Made by a program: the position numbers and the translations under genes
The notes under the pieces: generated by a model
What the model saw: the letters and a program-made list of their open reading frames with translations, nothing else
What the model was told of the DNA's origin: nothing
The model's database searches: none
Assembly: GCA_017526725.1 (NCBI GenBank)
Contig: JAFXRA010000195.1
Coordinates: forward strand, 1 to 8,507
DNA length: 8,507 bases
DNA from: Candidatus Rifleibacteriota bacterium
GTDB taxonomy: Bacteria > Riflebacteria > Ozemobacteria > Ozemobacterales > Ozemobacteraceae
Direction: 5' to 3'
In this document: positions 1-6,948 of the stretch, one piece after another
Position numbering within the stretch: the first letter of the stretch is position 1
Layout of the letters: every line of letters starts with the position of its first letter

Positions 1-7
1 ATGATGT

Positions 8-173
8 TCCTAAAGCCTCCACTTGAGGGGAGGTGCTTACGAAGTAAGCGGAGGGGTGACCTAACTATAGTAAACTTTAGTTCTTTGAATTATAATACGC
101 TATCGCTAAACAAGGTTTACTCTGGTTCGGTCACCACCCCTATAATTCCCCTCCTCAAGGAGGGGCTTTAGGA
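8..173. repeat. Palindromic REP/MITE-like element (imperfect inverted repeat with nested hairpins)
   Basis: The outer ends TCCTAAAGCC (8-17) and GGCTTTAGGA (164-173) are perfect inverted copies. The next 16 bases on each side (18-33 and 148-163) match at 11 of 16 positions. Further inward are more inverted pairs: GGTGACC (55-61) with GGTCACC (129-135), AGTAAAC (69-75) with GTTTACT (115-121), and TTTAG (76-80) with CTAAA (106-110). The whole stretch can therefore fold into one long hairpin. Each arm also has its own hairpin: GCTTAC-GAA-GTAAGC at 35-49 on the left and CCCCTCC-TCAA-GGAGGGG at 148-165 on the right. It is much richer in GC than its surroundings, and no open reading frame is evident in it. 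The pattern resembles REP pairs or small non-autonomous elements mobilised by Y1 (TnpA-REP) transposases, but that family link is inferred. No clear target-site duplication is visible. Confidence 0.7.
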
Positions 174-213
174 GAAAACTCTTCGCTCTATGCTTTAAAA
201 AAAGGATAAATAC

Positions 214-1464
214 ATGAAATACAAAATAATTGCTTTATCAGTGGCTTCTGTTATAGGTCTTTCTTCTATCGTTCTTTCAAGAGATAATACAGGAATGGAT
301 GATTACTTATATGGCACAAAAGAATCTGTTCCAATAGAATTGTCTGACAAGACCACCATTAGCGATAATACTTTTACTAAAGGCGATATGTTTGCTTTGA
401 GCCAAGGTGCGAATAAAAAAGCAAATGATGATGAAGAAGACGACGAATTAGATGACGAAGATACAGATTCCGAAGAATCTGAAGATGAAGAAATAGATGA
501 TTCCGATGAAGCAGACGAAGAGGGTGAAGATGAAGAAGATGGGGAAGAAATAGAAGAAGTAGAAGAAACCGATAGCGAATCTTCTCAAATTGATAAGAAC
601 ATAAAAGGCTCTAGCAAAAAAAGAAAAAGTCACGATATGGCTGTAGAAAGCGGTAAACATGGCAAAAGTCATACTCTGCTCAATGATGCTTTCTTTCATG
701 TACCAGAAGGAACTGTTCTTCCGGATGATGGTTATTTCCATACTGAAAAAGTTGGTTTTGCCAAGACATTAAGAGGTAGCATCTGTGTTTGCTCTTTCTT
801 CGTATCAGATAAGAACTGGAAAAACGACAATTATCATAAGCTTTATAAAAAGAATTTGGAAATAGCTGAAAAATGGCTGACTAGAGAAGCCAAAAAATAT
901 GGTTCTACAATTACTTTTGAAAATATTTACCCGCTAGGCGATACAGCAGTAGTCATAGATAAACTATATGGACTTAACGAAGAAGATCCTGATCCTTATG
1001 ATAGTTTTCTTAAGATTTTAAAAAGCATGGGGGTATCAAGTAAAGAATTTAAAAAGAAAATTCGCTATGAAACTCAATGCGAAAACATTGTAACTAATTT
1101 TATTATTGATATTGATGGTCGTTCATATTGTTATCTTGATTATGCCGGCTCAAATCCTGATGATTACCACGATTTTACATGGTTATTTAAAAGTGGTTGG
1201 GGAGACCCCATTGACCCAGGTACTATAGCCCATGAAACACTTCATGCTTTCGGTGCTTTTGATTTGTATGAAAGAGAAAATTACCGAAAAGAACAGTCAA
1301 ATGCTGCGCAGAAAAACTATCCTAACGAAATTATGCTTAATGCTGGTTATGATGGCATAGACAAAAGTTATATTTCTCCTATTACAGCCTGGAAAGTTGG
1401 AATAGGAGAAAAATCAAAAGCTATGGATTTTTACGTTCCAGATGGCGATTGTTATTGTAAGTAA
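214..1464 (+). CDS. Secreted zinc metalloprotease-like protein with long acidic linker
   Basis: This is a likely extracytoplasmic zinc peptidase of 416 residues. Residues 1-22 form a signal peptide (lysine-containing start, hydrophobic core). Residues 72-122 are an extreme acidic tract, 38 of 51 residues being Asp or Glu, followed by a basic patch with KKRK at 135-138. The remainder is a folded domain. It contains HETLHAFGAFDLY at 340-352, which fits HExxHxxGxxD with His340, His344 and Asp350 as candidate zinc ligands and Glu341 as the catalytic base. NEIML at 371-375 could be the Met-turn of a metzincin, and it is followed by an ISPITAWKVGIG-type segment seen in M6-like and other gut-bacterial secreted peptidases. 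Six cysteines (191, 193, 289, 306, 413, 415) may form disulfides. The ATG is preceded by AAAGGAT. The gene stands alone between the palindromic repeat and a terminator. The substrate is unknown, and the exact peptidase family (metzincin, M6-like or other) is not settled by eye. Confidence 0.75.
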   Translation: MKYKIIALSVASVIGLSSIVLSRDNTGMDDYLYGTKESVPIELSDKTTISDNTFTKGDMFALSQGANKKANDDEEDDELDDEDTDSEESEDEEIDDSDEADEEGEDEEDGEEIEEVEETDSESSQIDKNIKGSSKKRKSHDMAVESGKHGKSHTLLNDAFFHVPEGTVLPDDGYFHTEKVGFAKTLRGSICVCSFFVSDKNWKNDNYHKLYKKNLEIAEKWLTREAKKYGSTITFENIYPLGDTAVVIDKLYGLNEEDPDPYDSFLKILKSMGVSSKEFKKKIRYETQCENIVTNFIIDIDGRSYCYLDYAGSNPDDYHDFTWLFKSGWGDPIDPGTIAHETLHAFGAFDLYERENYRKEQSNAAQKNYPNEIMLNAGYDGIDKSYISPITAWKVGIGEKSKAMDFYVPDGDCYCK

Positions 1465-1475
1465 ACCTAAAGCAT

Positions 1476-1520
1476 AAAACCAATCTTAACGTTAATATAT
1501 AAGATTGGTTTTATTGTTTT
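1476..1520. terminator. Bidirectional rho-independent terminator between convergent genes
   Basis: A perfect 13-bp stem (1476-1488 with 1500-1512) closes an 11-base loop. The stem ends in AAAA on one side and TTTT on the other, so each strand has a U-rich 3' flank (TTTTATTGTTTT on the plus strand). It lies 11 bases after the plus-strand protease stop and 11 bases beyond the 3' end of the minus-strand cluster, so it probably ends transcription of both. Confidence 0.85.
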
Positions 1521-1531
1521 AGATACTTAAG

Positions 1532-3151
1532 TTACTTTGATAAATACTGCATTAAATTATCATACATTTCAGGAGTTTCATGTTCAAAGGGTGGGGGACC
1601 AGGCATTGCCATATTAATGTCGCTGTCAGGATATTGGTAGTCAGTAAAATTACAGCAGCCGATTAAAACTGCTCTGCCTTTGCCAACATTTTCCATACCC
1701 ATCATTGGAATACCAGAGCCTTTTTCATACATTACGGCAGGCTTTTTCGGGAAACCGTCTACGTTAAAAGTATCATCATCACCTTTAACTAGAATGGTTA
1801 CATCATCATTTTCGTTTAAACATCTATTGTCGCGATGAATTAACGAACATGAACCCCAGAAAATAAGCTGCTTAACGCCTTTCATTATAGGGCTTTCGCT
1901 GCTTACAACATGTGCGATTACGCCCCAAGGCTTGTTGGTTTTGTTGGTCTGATCGTGTATCTGGTCATCGTTAAAACGCATTATCGCACCAGATAAGTCT
2001 AAAACGTGATTAAGAGTTTTTGTTCCTCGAAGTTTTGAGGAATCCCATGCACAGCCCATTACAAGATTGCCGCCTTCTTTGCACCATTCGCTGATAGCTT
2101 CTGCTTCTGTTTCCAAGTATTTAAGACTTGGGTCTGGAAGAATTACTGTGCCAAATTTCTTAAGCATACTGGGCTTTAAAAGGTTAAGAGTGTAATATAC
2201 TTTTAAACCGCACTTGGTCATGTGTTTTTCAAAGGTTTTCATCTTGTCGCCTGAAGCGTTTCCATGAGCGGCATCAATTAGAATGTTTATCTTTTTTTCT
2301 GATTCCAGTGCTTCATAATGCATTGGAACTTTTTTTGACGGAATTCTTTTATTTGGGTTTTTACCAGTTACCCAGCACATTGCATTGTAAGCAATCTGTG
2401 GGTGAGAATAGCAGAATGAATCATAGCTGTCATGAAGTTTTTTGCCTTTTGCTCCTTGAGTCCTTTCGCTGCCTGTGCCGTCATCGAAAGGAGAACTGTC
2501 TGCTATAGCAAAAACTCTGCCTTTACCGTATTCTGAAACAACTATATAAGGTGATTTGGTTATAGCACTGTAAACCAAACCTTCTGCCTTTGCTTCCGGT
2601 GCTTCAAAAACATCATATGTTCCGCCTGCCCAGACGCCGACTGCTCTGAAACCATACATGGCAGGGTGTTGCTTGTTGACTTTTCCTGCTAATGGTGCTT
2701 CGTAAAGGATAACATCTTTTTGTATCTTAAAACCGAAATTAGGAGTAAAACTGTTGAATATTCTTACTGAATCCCAACCGTTTCTGTTTCTATCTGAATG
2801 GTCGTGATCGCCTATAATGAACAAACCTCCGCCATTTTTAACGAAGTCAACAAAAAGCTTCATTTCCTCTTCAGAATAAGGATTATTAGGTTCTGCCAAA
2901 ATAATAGCCTCATAATTGCTTAATAAATCAGATGTAAAAAGGCCATCTTTGGCTTTAGCGCTCAAATCATCTATTTCAAAACCTTCTGCCTTAAGCATAT
3001 CTGCCATTTCGGAATAAGCACCATCAGTAACCCAGTCTGCATTTTCTGCGGTTTGTCCATGGGTGTCATCATAAATCGCTTTTGTAGCAAAAGCTTTATT
3101 GCAGAGTAGGGTTAAACCAAGTATCAAGAAAAGCATTAATCTTTTTTTCAT
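1532..3151 (-). CDS. Secreted protein with two tandem GATase1-like (DUF4350/ThuA-type) halves
   Basis: This is an exported protein of 539 residues with a signal peptide at about 1-23 (KKR start, hydrophobic core, AFA at 20-22). It appears to be an internal duplication of a class I glutamine-amidotransferase-like alpha/beta fold. Half one has YDDTHGQ (27-33), a strand AIILAEP (82-88), FVKNGGGLFIIGDHDHSD (103-120) and YGKGRVFAIADSSPF (208-222). Half two repeats these in order as ILIDAAHGN (290-298), TVILPDP (335-341), WCKEGGNLVMGCAWDSS (356-372) and VGKGRAVLIGCCNF (489-502). Such domains in DUF4350 and GldG-like proteins usually bind ligands or sense and often lack amidotransferase chemistry. 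No clear Cys-His-Glu triad is evident here. The DHDHSD cluster could bind metal. The ATG follows an AAAGGAAA ribosome site. The gene begins 37 bases after the beta-propeller gene and is the last of the minus-strand cluster. The function is unknown. Confidence 0.7.
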   Translation of the reverse strand: MKKRLMLFLILGLTLLCNKAFATKAIYDDTHGQTAENADWVTDGAYSEMADMLKAEGFEIDDLSAKAKDGLFTSDLLSNYEAIILAEPNNPYSEEEMKLFVDFVKNGGGLFIIGDHDHSDRNRNGWDSVRIFNSFTPNFGFKIQKDVILYEAPLAGKVNKQHPAMYGFRAVGVWAGGTYDVFEAPEAKAEGLVYSAITKSPYIVVSEYGKGRVFAIADSSPFDDGTGSERTQGAKGKKLHDSYDSFCYSHPQIAYNAMCWVTGKNPNKRIPSKKVPMHYEALESEKKINILIDAAHGNASGDKMKTFEKHMTKCGLKVYYTLNLLKPSMLKKFGTVILPDPSLKYLETEAEAISEWCKEGGNLVMGCAWDSSKLRGTKTLNHVLDLSGAIMRFNDDQIHDQTNKTNKPWGVIAHVVSSESPIMKGVKQLIFWGSCSLIHRDNRCLNENDDVTILVKGDDDTFNVDGFPKKPAVMYEKGSGIPMMGMENVGKGRAVLIGCCNFTDYQYPDSDINMAMPGPPPFEHETPEMYDNLMQYLSK

Positions 3152-3188
3152 TGTGTTTTCCTTTTATAGACAAATATAGATGTTTTTA

Positions 3189-5195
3189 TCATTCTGTTGT
3201 ATCGACTAAAGTATCAGAAGCCTCTTCTCGGTTGTCTTCATTACTATCTTCTTCATTATCACTGTTTTCGTCATCATTATCATCATCTGATTCTTCATCT
3301 TGATCGTCTTGAGCTTTTGCTTTTTTTTCACCATTGACAAGATATTTGAATAAGTCTTCTGTTGATATATACCAGATATTTAAGATTCCTGAAAAGTTTG
3401 TCTGCATAAAGATAGTATTCTGTTGACTGTCTGAATCTGTTGAACGAATGTTGTAATCCTGAAGGAACTTAAGAAGCAGTCTTGCTTGTCCTTGAGGTTT
3501 ATCTAGGAAATATATATAGTTATAACATTGGAACGGATAAGGAGATGATCTAAAGCTGTAAACCCGACCTTTGTAACCTATTCCGCTTTGTCTGTAAAGA
3601 CCTATAAACCAGCTGCTATAAAAATCTTCTGTATAAAGAAGATTGCTATGCCCCATACCTGAGTCATAAATGTTGGCATTTTTGCTGTCAAGACTTCTAT
3701 AGACATAGAGATACTGCATTGGAAGCTGCTGAGACTTAGTTTTTTCTGTCTTTTGGTCTTTTTCGTTATTTATTTTGTTTGTAGGTAATGGAGTTAAATA
3801 TGCGTTGAATGTTTTGGTTAAATCCCAGGTTGCTCCAGGAACTTCAGGGGCAACTAGCTTGCCTTCCAAATACATAATCTGGTCTCTGTCAGTAAATGAA
3901 ATTATTTTAATAGTATTTCTTGATTCTATCTGCTGAGCATAGTCTTCTGCAACCTGTATTAAAGAATTATTAAATCTGTATCTATGAAGAACACAGCCTC
4001 TGAAATCATAGTCGTCAAAGTGATACTGACTTCTTGTCTGGCCTTTGACTTCAACAAATGCAAAAGAATTGGCATCCTCAGACCATATGAATTCACCTAT
4101 TTCTCCTTCTATACTTACTAGATTGGGCTGTACCTTATTGTTGGTTAAATCAATTAAATGAATTGATTTAGCAGAAATAAAAACCAGCTTATTCCCTTTT
4201 GGAGCCCATATTGGTGTAGCATAAAGATAATTGGCTTCAAATTTTTTTGAAAAATTGTCAATATCAAGCATAATGCCTTTGTCGGCGTCATAAATAAAGG
4301 CATAACGTTCTGAAGTATTGTCGTCTAATATCATTCCGGCCAATAGATTCTGAGTGGGTGACCATTCGCAGTCTAAAAGCGTAATGCCTTTCTGGTTTTT
4401 AAATATTTCTTTAAACTCTTTGGTTTCTAGATTTATAAGGCAGGGAACCAAACCGTCTGTTAAAGCAAGATACTTTTCTGATGAAGATATTTTAAAATTT
4501 TGGAACCAGATTTTTGCTTCTTCAGAAAAGACCCCGCTCTGGTCTTTTTCTTTTTCAAAAGATAGTTTATAAATCTTATTCGTTTTTTGAGAGGGTCTGG
4601 TAGTTAAGACAAATTTACGGCTTAATTCATATTCCGTATCTGGTTCATTGCTGGGAATATGTAAAGAAAGATTCTTGAAATAAGATGATTTTGAAAAATT
4701 GTTCGGTCTGGTTATATCGCTTTCCTGCAGACTATAGAGGCCTTCAACAGAATCAATTATGTTTTCCGATGTAACAAATCCATATTCGACAAGATACTGA
4801 TTAGTTTTTTGCAGTATGTTGGCTAAACCAAGGTTATTTATTTTTATAACTCTGCTTTGTGGAAGATTATCATCAAAAGATGCATCTGGAGCATAATTGA
4901 TTTTTATGTTAGGGTTGCCTTTCACACGGTTAAGCTTTTTTAAATATTGAACATAGTTTTGAAGCAGATTTAAAATATGGTTTAATCTGGGAATTTCAAT
5001 ATAGCTTGGATGGTTAGACCTGTATGAACTTCTGAACGGCTGGTGATAAGAAAATTCAACATTGGTATTATAAAGAACTATTGAAGATTTATCTTCCTTG
5101 GCAAAACTTTTGTCGGAAGATAAAACCAAAGTGAAAAACGCGATTATTACAAATATATAAATAGATTGTTTGCTTTTTTTATGTTCAGAAACCAT
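3189..5195 (-). CDS. Secreted beta-propeller-like (TolB/PD40-type) protein with acidic C-terminal tail
   Basis: This is an exported protein of 668 residues counted from the ATG at 5195. The signal peptide is residues 1-32 (HKKSK start, hydrophobic core, SFA before the predicted cut). Residues 33-225 are unassigned. From about 230 to 455 there are beta-propeller-type blades in which an aromatic or Trp-Ser/Ala-Pro turn precedes a hydrophobic strand: EWSPTQNLLAGM (277-288), PIWAPKGNKLVFIS (328-341) and FIWSEDANSFAFVE (369-382). These resemble WD40-like PD40/TolB repeats. A second beta-rich region follows. Residues 630-668 form a tail with 22 of 39 residues Asp or Glu. An in-frame ATG at 5207 would add four residues and overlap the ispG stop (TAATG), but GGAG sits six bases before the 5195 ATG, so that start is preferred. 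The protein may be a periplasmic or surface binding protein; no partner or ligand can be named. Confidence 0.7.
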   Translation of the reverse strand: MVSEHKKSKQSIYIFVIIAFFTLVLSSDKSFAKEDKSSIVLYNTNVEFSYHQPFRSSYRSNHPSYIEIPRLNHILNLLQNYVQYLKKLNRVKGNPNIKINYAPDASFDDNLPQSRVIKINNLGLANILQKTNQYLVEYGFVTSENIIDSVEGLYSLQESDITRPNNFSKSSYFKNLSLHIPSNEPDTEYELSRKFVLTTRPSQKTNKIYKLSFEKEKDQSGVFSEEAKIWFQNFKISSSEKYLALTDGLVPCLINLETKEFKEIFKNQKGITLLDCEWSPTQNLLAGMILDDNTSERYAFIYDADKGIMLDIDNFSKKFEANYLYATPIWAPKGNKLVFISAKSIHLIDLTNNKVQPNLVSIEGEIGEFIWSEDANSFAFVEVKGQTRSQYHFDDYDFRGCVLHRYRFNNSLIQVAEDYAQQIESRNTIKIISFTDRDQIMYLEGKLVAPEVPGATWDLTKTFNAYLTPLPTNKINNEKDQKTEKTKSQQLPMQYLYVYRSLDSKNANIYDSGMGHSNLLYTEDFYSSWFIGLYRQSGIGYKGRVYSFRSSPYPFQCYNYIYFLDKPQGQARLLLKFLQDYNIRSTDSDSQQNTIFMQTNFSGILNIWYISTEDLFKYLVNGEKKAKAQDDQDEESDDDNDDENSDNEEDSNEDNREEASDTLVDTTE

Positions 5196-5201
5196 CAAAA
5201 T

Positions 5202-5205
5202 CTCC
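5202..5205 (-). promoter_or_regulatory. Ribosome binding site that decides the beta-propeller start
   Basis: GGAG on the minus strand lies six bases before the ATG at 5195. The upstream in-frame ATG at 5207 has no Shine-Dalgarno match ahead of it and itself overlaps this GGAG. This favours initiation at 5195, although reinitiation at the TAATG junction with ispG cannot be excluded. Confidence 0.55.
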
Positions 5206-5206
5206 A

Positions 5207-6271
5207 TTAATTTTTGTTTAGATATTTGTTAATTTCTTCTATTAGTCCATCTACTAGCTGGTCTGACGGAAGAGTTTTAATTACTTTTCCATGTCTGAAT
5301 ACCAGACCGCTGTCTTTGCCGCCTGCTATTCCAAAATCTGCTTGTTCTGCTTCTCCAGGACCGTTTACTACACAGCCCATAACAGCAACATGCAGCGGTT
5401 CAGTGATTCCTTCTAAGCGTTCTTTAACCTGGTTGGCTATTTTCTGAAGAGGTATTTCTGTTCTTCCGCATGTTGGGCAGGAAACTATTGTGGGACCAGA
5501 TTGTCTTAAACCTAATGATTTTAGGATTCTTATACCGGTTTTAACTTCTTCTGCAGAGTCTCCAGTAAGTGAAACTCTTATAGTATCACCGATCCCCTGC
5601 ATCAGAAGACTTCCGATTCCTATAGAAGAACGCACGATTCCGTCTTCTGGTAAACCAGATTCGGTAACTCCTAAATGAAGTGGATATTCACAGGAAGAGG
5701 CAACAATTTTTACTGCTTCAGTCATTGTAGCTATGTCAAAAGATTTAACAGCTATTTTTATCATATCAAAGCCGCATTTTTCTAAAAGAGCAACTTCTTT
5801 TAAAGCTGATTCTGCAAGAGCTTTTGCTGTTACTCCGCCATATTTGGCTTTAAGGTCAGGGTCTAATGAACCTGCATTAACTCCAACTCTGACAGGAATT
5901 TTATGGTCTTTGGCGGCCGCGATAACTTCACGTATTTTTTCTTCACTTCTTATATTGCCTGGATTCAGTCTTAATCCGTGGACTCCGCTTTCTATAGATT
6001 GCAGAGCTAATCTGTAGTCAAAATGAATATCTGCCATAACAGGAATGGGACTATTTTGACAAATTTCTTTCAGAGCTTTTGCTGCTTCCATATCTGGAAC
6101 GGCAAGTCTGATAATGTCACATCCGGCAATATGTAAACGTTTAATTTCTGCACCTGTTGCTTTCGCATCACGTGTATCTGTCTTGGTCATTGTTTGGACA
6201 GTAATAGGAGAATCACCGCCAACAGCTGTTTTTCCTATGTATATCTTTTTGCTGTTTCTTCTAGTTATCAT
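5207..6271 (-). CDS. ispG: 4-hydroxy-3-methylbut-2-en-1-yl diphosphate synthase (IspG/GcpE)
   Basis: This cytosolic iron-sulfur enzyme carries out the penultimate step of the MEP isoprenoid pathway: it reductively opens MEcPP (2-C-methyl-D-erythritol 2,4-cyclodiphosphate) to HMBPP (4-hydroxy-3-methylbut-2-enyl diphosphate), using electrons from flavodoxin or ferredoxin. The 354 residues match the short bacterial form. The N-terminal TIM barrel shows the classic segments PITVQTMTKTDTRD (22-35), GCDIIRLAVPD (50-60), MADIHFDYRLAL (79-90), GLRLNPGNI (99-107) and LHLGVTESG (199-207). The C-terminal domain has SCPTCGRTE with Cys265 and Cys268, and MGCVVNGPGE with Cys300 and Glu307, the four usual ligands of the [4Fe-4S] cluster. 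All key residues are present. The ATG is preceded by AGGTG. It lies 53 bases after a prepilin gene and abuts the beta-propeller gene, so it is probably co-transcribed with both. The match leaves little doubt about identity. Confidence 0.98.
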   Translation of the reverse strand: MITRRNSKKIYIGKTAVGGDSPITVQTMTKTDTRDAKATGAEIKRLHIAGCDIIRLAVPDMEAAKALKEICQNSPIPVMADIHFDYRLALQSIESGVHGLRLNPGNIRSEEKIREVIAAAKDHKIPVRVGVNAGSLDPDLKAKYGGVTAKALAESALKEVALLEKCGFDMIKIAVKSFDIATMTEAVKIVASSCEYPLHLGVTESGLPEDGIVRSSIGIGSLLMQGIGDTIRVSLTGDSAEEVKTGIRILKSLGLRQSGPTIVSCPTCGRTEIPLQKIANQVKERLEGITEPLHVAVMGCVVNGPGEAEQADFGIAGGKDSGLVFRHGKVIKTLPSDQLVDGLIEEINKYLNKN

Positions 6272-6324
6272 TTTTTCACCTGAATATATTGGTTTTCTTG
6301 TTAATGAATAGTTAAGGCTTTATT

Positions 6325-6948
6325 TTACCTTAATTTCCAGTTGGGCTGTCTTAAACGAGATAATGCAGGATTCAATGTTGCAGAAGTTTCTAGGGATGTT
6401 TTTTCTTTGCCTTGAGAGAATGATAGCAAAACTTTGATATAGGTTATTCTTGAGCGTTGCCAAGAGTCATTTGAAACCATATCAAAAGGATAATACATCC
6501 AGCCGGCAGGGCTTTCTTCTGAATTTAATTCAAAGTAGGGTTTAAAAATGTTTTCATCTATCTTATCAAAAGTTAAAAGTTTTTTGGGGTTTTCACGATT
6601 TTCATTTCGCCAGAGAATGTGTCTTTTTTCGTTTCTTTCAACTTCATATTCTACGGTAACCAAGGCGTCTTCTCCGGGTTCCTGATGATCTATAGAGTAT
6701 TTATATGTTCTAATCTTCAAATAGTCAGGCTTTACTTCCAATACTTCCTTGGTATTTCTAAGGTCCTGAACAATATGCTCCATTTTGTTTCTTACTTCTG
6801 AAGTAAGAAGCAATTTGGTTGCACCTTTGTTGACTGTAGAAATCCCGGTTGAATGCATCAAATATAGAATACCGCCAACCAGAACAGTCAATGACATCCC
6901 CATCAATATTTCAACTAGGGTAAAGCCCTTCTTTTTGCTTTTATTCAT
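6325..6948 (-). CDS. Prepilin-type minor pseudopilin, GspJ/PilW-like
   Basis: This is a 207-residue prepilin. A short basic leader ends in KKKG, followed by FTLVEIL, which fits the prepilin peptidase site. The cut is expected between Gly8 and Phe9, with Glu13 at mature position 5. A hydrophobic helix runs to about residue 32, where a mature pilin would anchor in the inner membrane before joining the fibre. The following helix (SEVRNKMEHIVQDLRN, 50-65) and beta-rich C-terminal part fit the layout of GspJ/PilW-type minor pseudopilins, which cap or prime type II secretion pseudopili and type IV pili. This subfamily call is tentative. The start overlaps the stop of the upstream prepilin gene by four bases (ATGA), and AGGG lies ahead of it, so translation is probably coupled. 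Confidence 0.8.
   Translation of the reverse strand: MNKSKKKGFTLVEILMGMSLTVLVGGILYLMHSTGISTVNKGATKLLLTSEVRNKMEHIVQDLRNTKEVLEVKPDYLKIRTYKYSIDHQEPGEDALVTVEYEVERNEKRHILWRNENRENPKKLLTFDKIDENIFKPYFELNSEESPAGWMYYPFDMVSNDSWQRSRITYIKVLLSFSQGKEKTSLETSATLNPALSRLRQPNWKLR

Noticed and set aside
91..96. TATAAT inside the palindromic repeat as a promoter for the protease gene
   Set aside because: No acceptable -35 hexamer lies 16-18 bases upstream and there is no extended -10, so a chance match in an AT-rich loop is just as likely.
1..175. CRISPR-like or tandem repeat array
   Set aside because: The repeats are inverted and nested, not regularly spaced direct copies with unique spacers.
448..741. Minus-strand open frame of 97 codons opposite the acidic tract of the protease
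   Set aside because: It is the antisense of GAA/GAT-rich codons, which gives a run of Phe, Ile and Tyr. It lies inside a well-supported gene.
5214..6311. Several plus-strand open frames of 62-94 codons opposite ispG
   Set aside because: IspG is certain on the other strand, and these frames have low-complexity products with no recognisable motif.
6312..6333. Hairpin TTAAGG/CCTTAA at the end of the second prepilin gene as a terminator
   Set aside because: The stem is only six base pairs with a ten-base loop and no U-run follows on the minus strand, so read-through into ispG is expected.
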